NCBI GenBank assembly: GCA_964017185.1
Contig: OZ024880.1
Span: 42,979,071 to 43,043,070 of the forward strand
DNA length: 64,000 bases
DNA from: Rugalucina vietnamica
Lineage: Eukaryota; Mollusca; Bivalvia; Lucinida; Lucinidae
Direction of reading: 5' to 3'
Shown: one piece after another, positions 43,001 through 53,662 of the stretch
Layout: every line of letters starts with the position of its first letter
How positions within the stretch are numbered: the first letter of the stretch is position 1
Program-made: the position numbers and the translations under genes
Notes under the pieces: model-generated
The model's database searches: none
The model's input: only the letters and a program-made list of their open reading frames with translations
What the model was told of the DNA's origin: nothing

Positions 43001-43530
43001 TATGCAACATACAAACACACTGAAAGACACATGCGTCAGAGAAGGTTAAAATTTTCGTATTTTCATGTACCATTGACCCCTAGTGTGTATATTACAGGGT
43101 CCCTTTTTTCGAGGTGTATGAATTTGGTAGGTTTTACGGCACATCCGTACCAGCATTACCCCGAGTTGCCCCTCCCACCCCTCGAGGAAAGGGATGGCGT
43201 TTTAAACAAAAATGCGATTTTTCCGTACAAAGTGGGAGCTTAAAATGTCTTCTTTTTTTGACTGAAAAGGGGTTATCTAATTTGGAATGGACTGCAAAAA
43301 GGGCATTTAACTGTCTAAATATCATTATGGGAGTACCACCCCCGGGGGCTAATTGTATACCGTTGTCTACGAAGCGTTTTGTATCACCCACACACCTCAA
43401 ATGATTTTCAAAGCGATATAAATTGGCCACTCCTGGCTGCTGCTGGCGTTAGTAGCTGAGACCCTCTCGTAAAAGGCGAACTAACTCTTGTCAGCCTAGG
43501 AAATTACCTGAATCCACACCTGCTGACAGA
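43001..43530. other. Unassigned interior of the 4-kb element
   Basis: Several overlapping frames of 80-140 codons on both strands (e.g. 43134-43430 minus), none recognisable, with no splice sites or conserved motif that I can defend. Confidence 0.4.
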
Positions 43531-44498
43531 AGTCAACTCAGTGCTGTCACATCATTACTGTCACGACCGTGACAGCACTGATCCGTGACAGTACTGAGTT
43601 TCACACAGAAATTTAATTCTAATGACTAACAACAGGATGCAGGGTGAAAACTTTGCATGTCTATTCTAACTGCTCCTAAGTTGAAATTCAGTCATGGTTT
43701 TAAAATGTATGTAATATTTGCAAGAAGCGGCAAAATGCACGTGACATAACTGATGCTGGTAAAATTCCCACTCCAATTCTGACATGTCTTTATGGTATAG
43801 CAACGGAGTAATGCGATTTGTTCAAAAGTTTTTTACCGTAACTTCTTCAGCTTGGTGTCGTCTACAAAACGCGATTGTTTTGATCCGAGAAAATGATTTG
43901 TAACTCTGGTCAAAATCGAATTTTCAATAACTGTGACAGCACTGATACGTTTTCCAGGGACAACACTATATATGTGCCCCCACCCTTAAATAGCACTTTA
44001 AATATCATAAGATTTTTGAATTTGACTTCAATAACATTCTATGCAATAGTTGGTCACAGAAAATGTGATTTCTGTCAAGCTTCTTTTGCAATGGAAACAA
44101 ATAAAACTACTTACCCTGACCCAGGGACACGGTAAAAATCGATAAAATAGCACTTCTAGCTTCTCGTTTTTGCAAATAACGTACTCGGAAACGTGAAATC
44201 GCGTGTGGTTCTAGTAAAGCACCGCGGAAACTAATATTATACATGGAAAAAGCAAACCTCGGACATCGCGCTTGCGAGGAAACCATCACGGACACGGATT
44301 GCTCCATTTTTTGATAATGACCCTTATATGCATGCCGGTAGCGACCTTTTACTTTAATGAGGAAAAAGTTGTATAAGATGACATCACTGTTGTATGGGCC
44401 ATTATGACATTCTTTTCAGCTGAATAACTTTGAATCATTAAATACCAATCTCAGTTGCAGTATCGGGTTTTATGTTTTGTTGCTTTTTTGTATTAAAT

Positions 44499-44733
44499 GA
44501 GCCTTCGCATGAGAAAACCAGTAATTTGCGTTCATGACTAGGTCTGACACAAACCGACCCGTACAGTTACAGGAAAAAGGCTAAAAGCTTGCAATTTTGA
44601 TTTAAGAATAAGAGGGATTGTACTGTCCATGGGGCGAAAACAAAGGCGCTGATCAGTTGTGCAGTTACTGCACAGCTGATTTGCGCCTTTGGTTTCGCAT
44701 ATGCATGTTGTTTGTTTTCTTACGCGGCGGCTC
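44499..44733. mobile_element. GAGCC-family MITE, copy B of 29983
   Basis: Same diverged ends (GAGCCTTCGCATGAGAAAAC) and hairpin variant. Inherited through the duplication. Confidence 0.9.
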
Positions 44734-45074
44734 AAATGTATTCTAAAATTTCAGGAACACCCGATATAAATAAACTTTTGCATTTTCGTAGCAACAAAAC
44801 GTAACTGCGAGATTCGTTAGGGCGATGCTTATCGATATAAATATTGTTTTCTATTTCGCAAGTTTAGAGATACCTTATATTTTTGTAACTTAGTCCATAC
44901 AATCAAGCCTATTATATAAGAGTTTTGACGGAAGCTATGCAAGTCATGTTCTTACGATTAGACCCAAGTTTAATATACAGATAAAAGGCGTTTCTTTTTC
45001 GCATATTTGTTAGCTGTTCTAGAGACATATAGACTATATTCACTTGGTTCATTAGTGATCGAGTTTTATCAAAT

Positions 45075-45310
45075 GAGCCTGTGCATGAGAAAACCAAACA
45101 ATTTGCATAGGCGAAAACAAAGCCGCAGATCAGCTTCGCGGTAACCGCGAAGCTGATCAGCGCCTTTGTTTTCGCTACATGGATAGTACAATCCTTCTCC
45201 TACTTAAATACAAAATTTCAAGTCTCTAACCATCTTCTGTGACTGTACAGCCCGGTTTGTGTCAGACTTCGTAGGAACCCCAAATTGTTGGTTTTCTCAC
45301 GCACAGGCTC
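45075..45310. mobile_element. GAGCC-family MITE abutting gene start, copy B
   Basis: Paralogous to 30560-30795, ending 13 bp before the ATG at 45324. Confidence 0.92.
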
Positions 45311-45323
45311 AAATTCAATTGTG

Positions 45324-47604
45324 ATGGATAGCGCTGATTTATTCCGATACTTTTTGACTACAAAAACTCTTCCCGAGGAGACAATATCTGGCTATGAGTT
45401 TCGGTTTGAGACTGTTTTCTACAATGATGGAGGCTCATATTGTTACTGTAGATGTGCCTATGATCATGAATATTTTTCATACATATCAGAAAGTGGTGAT
45501 ATTGATTGGGAAAAGTGTGACACACTGGTGCAGGCTATTAAGGACGGAAGGTGCCAACACGCTTCTAGAGCTACTAAGAAAAGGTATCTTTCCGAAACAA
45601 GGGTTAATGTTTTTCACATCGCAGCGGCTCTCGGTTCTGAGACTTTGTCGCAGCTATTATTGTCAAGAGCGGAAGAAGGGATGGAATTGAAATCCGGAAA
45701 TATTAAAAGTGGGTTGTTTTGCATGTACCCATATGGAGTTGCAGCATTGAGAGGTAACGCGAAAGCGGTACAATTGCTGTTTAAAGTTGATACGACTGAA
45801 GAAAATCTTCCAGGCGGCTCATTCATAGAACTGAACTCTAGATATTCATCACGAACAAGTAGATATAAATTCGTGTATGCGGTTGAAAAGGAACACAATA
45901 TCTTCCAAATAACAAGTAGATCAGTACTTGAGGTTTGCATCGTTAAGGGACATAAAGCAATTGTGAAAATGTTTCTAGAAAATGACTCATGTCAAGATTA
46001 TGACGGGATAATATATGAACATTTATTCAAGTATAATCTAGCCGATATGCTGGTCCCTGTTTTATCCGGCATCGAGTACAATTTACAATCAGAGTGCGAC
46101 TGTATATTCAACCAAAACGAATGTGTATTTTGTGAACATGTCGGTGGTTTGTATATGAAAGTTAGAACAATTGCAGAATTAGCTGTCATATACAACGTAC
46201 TGGATATTTTCAATAAATCAATACAGCTGCTATATGACGCCTCTCTCTGTCCCCAGAGGTGGTCCAGACTTGACATTAAATCATTGTTTGAGATATGTCG
46301 TGTTTTCCAAAGAAACGATTTTCAGCAACTATTTTCTGCGAACGAGCGTCAAAATCTATGTACAAAATCTATTTCTGAAACTCAGCTTTTTGACATTCTC
46401 TGTCGACTTCTGAAGAAATATACTCTTTCCGGAAGTCATATCGAAAGCGTCATGAAACAGATTCAAGGTATTCAAAGAATCGTCAATGCTCCTTTGGGAG
46501 ATAATATTGATTATCCTGGTATTGGCTTGACACACCTACAGTCATATGTATTCAAAACGTTTTCACATGCTGTGTCTGTAGTTAGAACTTTAGTTGATTT
46601 TGGGGCAGACATTGACCGAATGTTTCCTCCAAATTTTGAAAAGGATCGTTACGGATCTCCTTGTGGAAAGACCATTACGAAAACACACCCATGTAATATA
46701 TAGATTTTTTCTAAGTTGTAAAAATAGAAAATTTTCATCAGATAATTTTTGATATTTTTCTTATTTTTGCCCAAAACATAGATTGTGGGTACACGTTAGA
46801 ACCGCCTCGGCGAGGCGGTTCTAACGAGTACCCACAATCTATGTTTTGGAGCAAAAATAAGAAAAATAGGTATACCCCTGCATACCCCAGTTTTACTATA
46901 TAAAAGTGGGGTTTACGGGGGTATTGATTGCACGGACAGGTTTTCCTGATGCTATACTTATGTACATTCTAAGTAAAGAAACTAGAGACGTCATGTGGCA
47001 GTCTAAATTATCTCAGAGCCGCAGAGAATTATTAGAGTTACTTTTGTATGAAAATGTGTCTCTAGCATTAAATGATTCAGCGGTGTCGTTATGTCTAAGA
47101 CGGTATCAGTACCGAATTCTACACTCAGATCCTCCATTTGCAAGACGGTCAGTTCTGGGATCTGATTCTGACATAATTACCAAAGAAGAATGCACGGATG
47201 GTGAAAGATGTAATGGCATACACATTATGGATTCATGCGTTTGGGAGTCTGCATTGTTCTATACGGTTCCGCTTTTGATTGAAGTCGGGTTCAAATACAC
47301 ATTAGCGGATATAGAAGCAGTGCTTTTCACAGAAAAAGAATTGATTAAGGCTAAGGATGAATTAAAACAGCGAGTAAAAGAGACAAATCGTCTTCATTGT
47401 ATAAAACGATTAGCACCTAACGCTTATGTATCCAAATATCTGAAACAGTGTTTGTCGACACCAAGGTCATTGAAGCTGAGATGTCGAGATGTTTTGAGAA
47501 GCCATTATCCAAGACGCCAGATACACAAACTTGTTTCCCGTGTAGATATCCCAGTGAAGATACAAGACTTTTTGCTGTTAAAACCGATACTACTGACATT
47601 GTGA
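45324..47604 (+). pseudogene. Ankyrin-repeat/SOCS-box-like protein, copy B, MITE-interrupted
   Basis: Start ATG 45324 (MDSADLFRY). Segment 1 runs open to the MITE at 46673, keeping residues lost in copy A (VVRTLVDFGADIDRMFPPNF, a further ankyrin-like turn). Segment 2 resumes at 46952 (ILMYILSKETRD) and stops at 47604 in KPILLTL, 11 codons earlier than copy A because TTA became TGA. The SOCS-box-like C-terminus (SLKLRCRDVLRS ... IPVKIQDFLLL) is kept. A region around residues 226-240 differs strongly from A (ENDSCQDYDGIIYEHLF against ETESFKDSYGIIHVYPHLF). AATAAA at 47722-47727. Same role as copy A by inference; either copy could be functional only if the MITE is removed from the RNA. Confidence 0.72.
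46673..46951 (+). mobile_element. 279-bp MITE inside the ankyrin/SOCS-like gene, copy B
   Basis: Termini CATTACGAAAACACACCCAT and TGCACGGACAGGTTTTCCTG-ATG; centre GTTAGAACCGCCTCGGCGAG with mirrored arm. Copy A shows the empty site (GGAAAGAC|TATACTTATG). It is the same length as the copies at 32091 and 53384. Confidence 0.94.
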
Positions 47605-47944
47605 AACGACAGAGAAATTATGGGGTCGAAATGACCCGGGACCGAAACGACACGGGGTCGAATGACCAGGGACCGAAACGACCCGCCAGTCTCTTAACAT
47701 AAAGCATATTTAACAGTTTGAAATAAAGACATTAGTGGCGACCTTTCGACAAGAACATGCACGCGACAGCCCCCGGCTTTTGCACATCTGCCTTTTATAA
47801 GCTCTTTTGCCGATTTTTCTACAGAGATTCACTCTGCTCAGAAAGCACTATTTTTTTTTTTTTACTTTGGTCCGCTCTGAAACTCACAATTATTTTAGAT
47901 TCCACAAAACTTGCGTGTACATACATGTTATTGGGTCCAGTTGT

Positions 47945-50620
47945 TGAAAATGCTAAACACCTGATGATTTACCAGGTTGCCTATTCATGATGACTTAACC
48001 AGCTTTCCTATTCATGTTAATCATGCAAAATGCTAAATAGCCGATACATTAACGAGGTTTCCTATTCAAGTTAATCACGTAAATCGCTTAATACCTGATA
48101 ATTTAACCAGGTTTCCTATTCATGTAAATCATGCAAATTGCTAAATACCTGGGCCCAGTTGTTCAAAATCAATGACATCGTTAGTTAACGATTCGTTAAA
48201 ATTTCAAATGGAAATATTACAAATACACTGTTATTTTTTTTGTTGATAAAATGTGAGAATCTTTGCAATGCAAAGGATTCTCACATTTTATCAACAAAAA
48301 TAGCTGGGTATTTGCTTATATAGTCGGTATTGACTGAACAAGTTGAGGTCGTAACGATGACGTTAAGCTAACAAAGTTTTGAACAACTGGCCCCTGATGA
48401 TTTAACCAGGTTTCCTATTCAAGTACATTGTAAATCATGTAAAAATGCTAAATACCTGATGATTTAACCACGTTTCCTATTCATGTAAATCATACAAAAT
48501 CTTAAAGCCGATAATTTAACCAGGCTTCCTATTTATGTAAATCATGCAACACGCTTAATACCTGATAATTAAACCAGGTTTCCTATATTCATGCAAATCA
48601 TGCAAAATGCTAAATACCTGATAATTTAACCAGGTTTCCAATTCATGTAAATCATACAAAATGCTAAATACCTGATGATTTAACCAGGTTTCCTATTCAT
48701 GTAAAATGCTTAATACCTGATGATTTAACCAGGTTTCCTATTCATGTAAATTATGCTAAATCCTAAATACCCGATAATTTAACCAGGTTTCCTATTCATG
48801 TAAATCATGCAAAACACTTAATACCTGATGATTTATCCAGGTTTCCTATTCATGTAAATCATGCAAAATGATAAATACCTGATGATTTAACCAGGTTTTC
48901 TATTCATGTAAATCATGCAAAATGCTAAATACCTGATGATTTAACCAGGTTTCCTATTCATGTAAATCATACAAAATCCTAAAGCCGATAATTTAACCAG
49001 GCTTCCTATTTATGTAAATCATGCAACACGCTTAATACCTGATAATTAAACCAGGTTTCCTATATTCATGCAAATCATGCAAAATGCTAAATACCTGATA
49101 ATTTAACCAGGTTTCCAATTCATGTAAATCATACAAAATGCTAAATACCTGATGATTTAACCAGGTTTTCATATTCATGTAAAATGCTTTATACCTGATG
49201 ATTTAACCAGGTTTCCTATTCATGTAAATTATGCTAAATCCTAAATACCCGATAATTTAACCAGGTTTCCTATTCATGTAAATCATGCAAAACACTTAAT
49301 ACCTGATGATTTTACCAGGTTTCCTATTCATGTAAAATGCTTTATACCTGATGATTTAACCAGGTTTCCTATTCATGTAAATTATGCTAAATCCTAAATA
49401 CCCGATAATTTAACCAGGTTTCCTATTCATGTAAATCATGCAAAACACTTAATACCTGATGATTTATCCAGGTTTCCTATTCATGTAAATCATGCAAAAT
49501 GATAAATACCTGATGATTTAACCAGGTTTTCTATTCATGTAAATCATGCAAAATGCTAAATACCTGATGATTTAACCAGGTTTCCTATTTATGTAAATCA
49601 TGCAAAATGCTAAATACCCGCTAATTTAACAATGTTTCCTAATCATGTAAATCATGCAAAATACTAAATACCTGATGACTTAACCAGCTTTCCTATTCGT
49701 GTTAATCATGCAAAATGCTAAATAGCCGATACATTAACGAGGTTTCCTATTCATATAAATCATGCAAAATCCTAAATACTTGATAATTTATCCAGGGTTC
49801 CTATTCATGTAAATCATGCAAAATGCTAAATACCCGATAATTTAACGAGGTTTCCTATTCCTGTAAATCATGCAAAACGCTTAATACCTGTTAATTTATT
49901 CAGGTTTCCTATTCATGTAAATCATGCAAAATGCTAAATACCTGATAATTTTAAACAGGTTTCATATTCATGTAAATCATGCAAAATGGTAAATACCCGA
50001 TAATTTAACCAGGTTTTCTGTTCATGTAAATCATGTGAAATACTAAATACCTGATGATTTTACCTGGTTTCCTATTCATATATATCATGCAAAATCCTAA
50101 ATACCCGACACCTTATGATTATATACCTTATCCTAATTACCTTATGATTTAACCAGGTTTCTAATTCATGTAAATCATGCAAAAAGCTTAATACCTGATA
50201 ATTTATCTAGGTTTCCTATTCATGTACTCGTAAATCATGCAAAATGCTAAATACCTGATGGTTTTACTAGGTTTCCTATTCATGCAAATCTAAATACCTG
50301 ATAATTTAACCATGTTTCTTATTCATATAAATCATGTAATATGCTTAATACCTGATGATTTAACCAGGTTTCCTGTTCATGTTAATCATGTAAAATGCTA
50401 AATACCTTATGATTTAACCAGGTTTCCTATTCATGTAAATCATGCAAAATGCTTAATACCTGATCATTAATCCAGGTTTCCTATTCATGTAATTCATGTA
50501 AAATGCTAAATACTGAATACCTAGTAATTCAACCATGTTTCCAATTCGCCCTGGAATTCAAATAAATGCTTAATACCTGATATTCTTAAAAGGTTTCCTA
50601 TTCGTCCCGGAATTGAAAGG
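47945..50620. repeat. 54-bp minisatellite, array 3
   Basis: The longest array, about 45 units. It contains a TIR element (48151-48394) and an internal higher-order repeat: a ~440-bp block beginning near 48460 (ACAAAATC(C/T)TAAAGCCGAT) returns near 48965, and a ~215-bp block near 49165 returns near 49325. Units decay toward 50600. Confidence 0.95.
48151..48394. mobile_element. GGGCCCAGTTGTTC TIR element, third minisatellite copy
   Basis: Same unit position and flanking variants as 33849 and 37051, so all three descend from one insertion carried by array duplication. Confidence 0.9.
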
Positions 50621-50699
50621 TCAAATTCTGTGAAACAAAATCCATATAGACTGCACCCTGTAAGCCAAAAATATTCAGTATTTGCTGGACAATGAAATA

Positions 50700-51660
50700 C
50701 GAGGGGGGATCGGAAAGTACGTATAAAATTGCTGTAAAATAAATTTGCGTCAACCGATTGATATGAAGTTTTGTAAAAATAAACATTGATCATCTTGTAA
50801 TTAAATGACATTGTCATTTTAAAACAATGACGTCAGACGTTCATGCATGAGACAGCGTAATGACGTCACTTCACGTGACCCGGCGCAACTGTACCCCTGG
50901 GTTGACTTTGTTAGTGTATTGGGGGGGGGGGGGAGTTGGTCGACATTTTTAATGGAAAATAATTTTCTAACATTAAATTGACCATTTTTCGAAAACATAC
51001 GGAATTCTGATGGTTTATCTACTAATACGGTACAATTGAATTCAACAGTATAGCGTAAAATATGCAAGAACTTCGATTTCATTTTGTAAACTTAAATTCA
51101 ATACCCTGTTTTCTGTCCGATATTTAACGAAATGATAAAAGACTGGCATAAACTATAACTAGTAGAGACAATATCAAGAATAAACATGTTTCGAGCTTGC
51201 AGTAGATATATACTTTAAAAAAAAATGACTTGCCAAAAATGCAACATTTTCGAAAATCTTAAAAGTTTTGTCTATTTGACACAGTCGGTGCTTGCAAGAC
51301 TCTACAGACAAATCCATTCAATAAACAACATCGTAACTTGCCAAACATAAGCCGTGTACATTGCAGTAAATAAGTATTAAATAAAATGTGGGCGAGCGCA
51401 ATCAATACGGGTGTTACAATACCTTGAACTAAGAAGTACTTTGAAATAAGAATAAAACTTCGACGTTACGTTGCGCCGCATAACGTAAGGCGGTGTTTCC
51501 ATAACGACAGCTGCAACGCACGTGTGCGTATTATGCATGCGTTATTGCAATGGAATAACTGCATATATATCACTGCATTATTTGATGAAATTTCATCTCG
51601 AAGTAACGAAAGATAAAGAAATGACAGCATTTTTTATACGTACTTTCCGATCACCCCTCG
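50700..51660. mobile_element. Mariner-like TIR element, 961 bp, non-autonomous
   Basis: Ends CGAGGGGGGATCGGAAAGTA and the inverse of TACTTTCCGATCACCCCTCG, continuing CGTATAAAA. TA lies on both sides (50698-50699, 51661-51662), the Tc1/mariner target. No transposase is readable. It includes a 12-G run near 50922. Confidence 0.85.
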
Positions 51661-51768
51661 TAGAACCTAGTGAAAGTGAAAGCAGTTCACCATTCTTAAC
51701 TGCTAATGTGACCTAGCTATAAGAAGATTTGCTTTCTTCATATACCCCTGTTTCATTTATTTCAACAG

Positions 51769-52409
51769 GCTGAAATCAAACATGGGCGACGTCAACACAA
51801 CAACATTTGAGCCGCATCGTGAGAAAACCGGATTTTTGCCTAGGCGAAAACAAAGGCGCAGATCAGCTTCGCGGTAACCGCGAAGCTGATCAGCGCCTTT
51901 GTTTTCGCTACACGGATAGTATATTTCCTCTTCTTCTTAAATCCGAAATTTCAAGCTTCTAGCCTGCTTCTGAGCTTGTACAGCCCGGTTTGTGTCGGAC
52001 CTGGTCGGAAATCCCGAAGACCGGTTTTCTCGCGTCGCGGCTCATTTATCGACAATTTTACGAACCTTTCTACCAGCACTGAGTTCTCGAGGGGTAGGGA
52101 CACCGAGCTTGATGCTATTGTCCGACAAGTCTTTAACGTACTGCTCGTTGCAAGCGTTTCTGTAATGATGCTGGGTTTGGGTTGCGTTGTCGAAGTTTCT
52201 GTCCTCAAGCAGCACATTCTCCGCCCGGTTGGGGTCATCACTGGTCTGCTGGTCCAGTTCGTGGCATTTCCCGCCATCACGTTTGGTCTTGCGCATGCTT
52301 TTAGGCTGGAACAGTTGTATGCTTTTGGTATGATTCTTCTTGGCACGTGTCCTGGAGGGAGCATATCAAACGTCCTAACCTATTATATGGAAGGAGAGGT
52401 AACGCTAAG
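51769..52409 (+). CDS. SLC10-family transporter, first coding exon, split by a MITE
   Basis: Acceptor TTTATTTCAACAG, ATG at 51782. Nine codons (MGDVNTTTF) precede a MITE (51809-52043); after it the frame resumes at 52048 (IDNFTNLSTSTEFS) and ends at 52409 in phase 2 (AAG|GTGAGT). Without the MITE and one ATTT the two parts are in frame. Features: N-terminal N-glycosylation sequons (NTT, NFT, NLS) as in NTCP/ASBT, TM1 (VMMLGLGCVVEV), TM2 (VGVITGLLVQFVAFPAITF), TM3 with the family motif GTCPGGSISNVLTYYMEG. SLC10 proteins couple Na+ to uptake of bile acids, steroid sulfates or other organic anions. As it stands translation from 51782 stops inside the MITE. Confidence 0.88.
51809..52043. mobile_element. 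GAGCC-family MITE in the SLC10 coding exon
   Basis: 235 bp, ATTT duplicated (51805-51808, 52044-52047). The hairpin GCGAAAACAAAGGCGCAGAT is perfect, so the insertion looks young. Confidence 0.95.
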
Positions 52410-53079
52410 GTGAGTTGTGTTTTACTTAATATGACACAAGTTAAAGCTTTTCGAAAAAAGCGTACACTTTCTCTGCACTATTTTCCCCGCATGACTACAT
52501 GGGTATTCCCATGGCGTTATGGCACAGACTGACTTTATACAACGTGACGCGTAGTTCATTCCGCCATTTTCAATCAGATTCTGAGCCTTTCAAAGGGCGC
52601 TTATCGATTAATTTTAAGTCGTATACCCACTGCTGAACATACGGTGGTGTCAACTTTGACACATTTTATGTGATTTTTGTGTATTTTTGCATTGTTTGTT
52701 TTCTTTTTTTTTCATTTTATTTATGTACCTGTTTTCATTTTTTTTTCAGTTTTTTTACACATTGACTCTGAAGAAGGCGAAAGCCGAAAGCGCTAAGTTT
52801 GATTTTTTATTCTTGCACTGTTAATGGTTTAATCCACCTATATACTTATTTTCATCATTTTTCGTATCCTTTCTTAGGATCCAGTGCTACCGAGAAGATT
52901 TTTGTCTGATGTTTGTCGGTCTTAATACATGTATTTGCAAGCTGGATGTCCTACATAACTTGCATCTAAAGATTAAACCGCTTCACAGATTTTCTCCTCC
53001 CTCTGAACTGACATTGATTGCATCTGGTTTGTTGCAAATGTTTTTAAACAGATTGTCTTATGCTACCTCGCTTCATATT
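52410..53079. other. SLC10 intron 1, 5' part
   Basis: T-rich, with GACTCTGAAGAAGGCGAAAG around 52766 reminiscent of LINE-adjacent text. No gene seen. Confidence 0.4.
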
Positions 53080-53372
53080 CGAGACATCCATTCTTAGGAG
53101 CTTCTTGCCTTGAGGTCGCCTCGCATGCGGAATCCTAAAATTGAGTTTGTTGATCACCTGTCTGTGATCTGATCATTGTCACTCTGACATCCTGTATGTC
53201 TGTTCTCCGTACTATGACATAGTCTATGAGATGCCGTGTTTGGATGGGGTGCATCCTGGAGTTTTTGTTTCGATTAGGTAGATGGAAGGCTGTGTTTGCC
53301 ATTTCAAGACCTTTCTTCCCAGCTCTGATGGTCTATACGGACTCCGGCATTTAAGTCGCCAAGAAGGAGTAA
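53080..53372 (-). pseudogene. LINE endonuclease-domain fragment
   Basis: On the minus strand: LLLGDLNAGVRIDHQSWEER, a frame break, then MANTAFHLPNRNKNSRMHP, LIDYVIVRRTDIQDVRVT and TGDQ. This is the apurinic endonuclease region of non-LTR retrotransposons (G-D-[FL]-N-A, T-x-F and the R-x-x-L-I-D-Y-V-[IL]-[VT] motif). Stops and a frameshift show decay. Confidence 0.8.
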
Positions 53373-53383
53373 GTTTAACAGTT

Positions 53384-53662
53384 CATTACGAAAACATGCC
53401 CATGTGATATACAGATTTTAGGAAAGTTGTAAAAATATAAAATTTTCAGTATAAAAATGTTGATATTTTTCTTATTTTTGCTCAAAACATAGATTGTGGG
53501 TACACGTTAGAACCGCCTCCGCGAGGCGGTTCTAACGAGTACCCACAATCTATGTTTCGGAGCAAAAATAAGAAAAATAGGTGTACCCCTGCGTACCCCA
53601 GTTTTGCTATATAAAAGTGGGGTATAAGGGGGTATACTTTACACGGACATGTTTTCCTGATG
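53384..53662 (+). mobile_element. 279-bp MITE, intronic copy
   Basis: Ends CATTACGAAAACATGCCCAT and ACACGGACATGTTTTCCTG-ATG, with TT on each side. A useful reference for the gene-interrupting copies. Confidence 0.93.

Larger units (their letters stand above)
40368..44323. mobile_element. 3,956-bp TIR element with GTGACAGCACTGAT repeats
   Basis: Perfect 28-bp terminal inverted repeats beginning GGGTCATTATCAAAAAATGG and ending in AGCAATCC. TTAT is duplicated at 40364-40367 and 44324-44327. Absent from copy A. At least eight copies of GTGACAGCACTGAT or one-base variants occur in it: 40556 (inverted), 40892, 40909, 40929, 43538 (inverted), 43569, 43585, 43933. No transposase frame is visible; an AGCTCAC element (41384-42883) is nested inside. 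Confidence 0.9.
37694..48900. repeat. Segmental duplication, copy B
   Basis: Matches copy A from 25244. The left breakpoint falls in a minisatellite unit and shares TAAAACTGAG with A. It lacks four A insertions and carries a 3,956-bp element (40368-44323) of its own. Confidence 0.9.

Noticed and set aside
43134-43430. Minus-strand 98-codon frame
   Set aside because: Overlaps equally long frames on the other strand inside a transposon; no recognisable feature.
33400-50620. CRISPR-like array
   Set aside because: Units of 54 bp run head-to-tail without unique spacers in an animal genome; this is a minisatellite.
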